Program-made: the position numbers and the translations under genes
Notes under the pieces: model-generated
Databases searched by the model: none
Told to the model about the DNA's origin: nothing
Seen by the model: the letters and a program-made list of their open reading frames with translations, nothing else
NCBI RefSeq assembly: GCF_007747215.1
Contig: NZ_CP036273.1
Location: forward strand, 2,650,322 to 2,714,321
DNA from: Urbifossiella limnaea
Lineage (GTDB): Bacteria; Planctomycetota; Planctomycetia; Gemmatales; Gemmataceae
Reading direction: 5' to 3'
Length of the DNA stretch: 64,000 nt
Shown: piece by piece, positions 63,726 through 64,000 of the stretch
Position numbering within the stretch: position 1 is the stretch's first letter
How the letters are laid out: every line of letters begins with the position of its first letter

Positions 63726-64000
63726 GTGACCGTCGAACAGTGGAAGGGTCGGCCGTACCTGTCCGGTGTGCGCCGGGTTCGCGGGCGGGTCGTCATGGAG
63801 TACCGCGGCCCGTTGTGCGCAGAGGACGCCGATTACTACCGTGGGCGAGCGGACGACATCCGGGCTATGCGCGAGCACGACCGACGAGAAGCGCGGGCGA
63901 CGGTCGCCCGTGCCGACGCCGAACTCGCCGCCGGCGCCGCGTTCGACCGGTTCGCCGGCCGGGTGTTCCGGGTGGTGATGATCCAAACCGGCCACCGGCT
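63726..64000 (+). CDS. Hypothetical protein, 3' truncated by window edge
   Basis: The frame is open from GTG 63726 to the window end (91 codons seen). GGGAGGCGACC directly before the start is a strong ribosome site. The protein begins TVEQWKGRPYLSGVRRVRGR, then VVMEYRGPLCAEDADYYRGR and a long charged helix (IRAMREHDRREARATVARAD). Short planctomycete proteins with a Y-x-x-x-R-R-x-x-G-R-V-V-x-E-Y start are familiar to me but have no named function. It lies in a likely accessory stretch with the small genes to its left. Confidence 0.65.
   Translation, partial: MTVEQWKGRPYLSGVRRVRGRVVMEYRGPLCAEDADYYRGRADDIRAMREHDRREARATVARADAELAAGAAFDRFAGRVFRVVMIQTGHR

Overview
The window is GC-rich bacterial chromosome and reads as a planctomycete of the Gemmataceae type. 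Family content supports this: a DUF1559 prepilin-like protein, a DUF1592/DUF1552 pair, a TIGR02996 repeat-companion protein, a DUF6797 beta-propeller protein, proteins starting with an LEDRxVPA-like signature, many secreted beta-propellers, Hanks-type kinases and an MfnE/MfnF-like gene pair of C1 metabolism. The genus cannot be fixed from this sequence. Genes are mostly separated by short gaps and often overlap by 4 bp (ATGA/GTGA). There is one tRNA gene, and no rRNA, CRISPR array, transposase or integrase.

Layout. 1-12.7 kb: end of a Gfo/Idh/MocA oxidoreductase, thiol peroxidase, LON-domain and DUF309 proteins, a T2SS F-like protein, an ArnT-like glycosyltransferase, a phosphoesterase, a BON-domain protein and three secreted beta-propeller proteins. 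12.7-18.6 kb: TatA, tRNA-Val(CAC), a DusC-like dihydrouridine synthase, a chimeric GNAT/FG-GAP frame, a secreted unknown and a TIGR02996 protein. 18.7-24.7 kb: pyruvate phosphate dikinase with a strong terminator, a Uma2 nuclease, three tandem paralogous lipoproteins and an unknown. 24.8-31.2 kb: a large WD40 protein, then an apt / zinc-ribbon / hisI / membrane protein / tatD run. 31.2-39 kb: DUF1559 protein, MfnE-like and MfnF-like genes divergent from a large Hsp70-like protein, DprA, and a ribbon-helix-helix plus SPFH pair. 39.1-47.9 kb: a Ser/Thr kinase, then a compact operon of three small coiled-coil/WXG100-like proteins and a 1573-residue kinase/coiled-coil/FtsK-SpoIIIE fusion. 48-64 kb: cytochrome P450, hybrid histidine kinase in an operon with a cadherin-like surface protein, a divergent HD-GYP response regulator, a DUF1592/DUF1552/propeller operon, a large secreted Ig-like protein and small accessory genes at the right edge.

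The most unusual element is the 42.1-47.9 kb operon. A Hanks-type kinase is fused to a long coiled coil and an EccC-like FtsK/SpoIIIE ATPase, one of whose three ATPase-like modules keeps its P-loop. Three small helical proteins precede it, so it looks like a kinase-gated type VII-secretion-like or DNA/protein translocase. A second kinase with five TGxFT repeats lies just upstream. Other points worth attention are the GNAT/FG-GAP chimera with offsetting frame changes, the cadherin-like protein/hybrid kinase operon and a BlaI-like operator before the DUF1552 gene.
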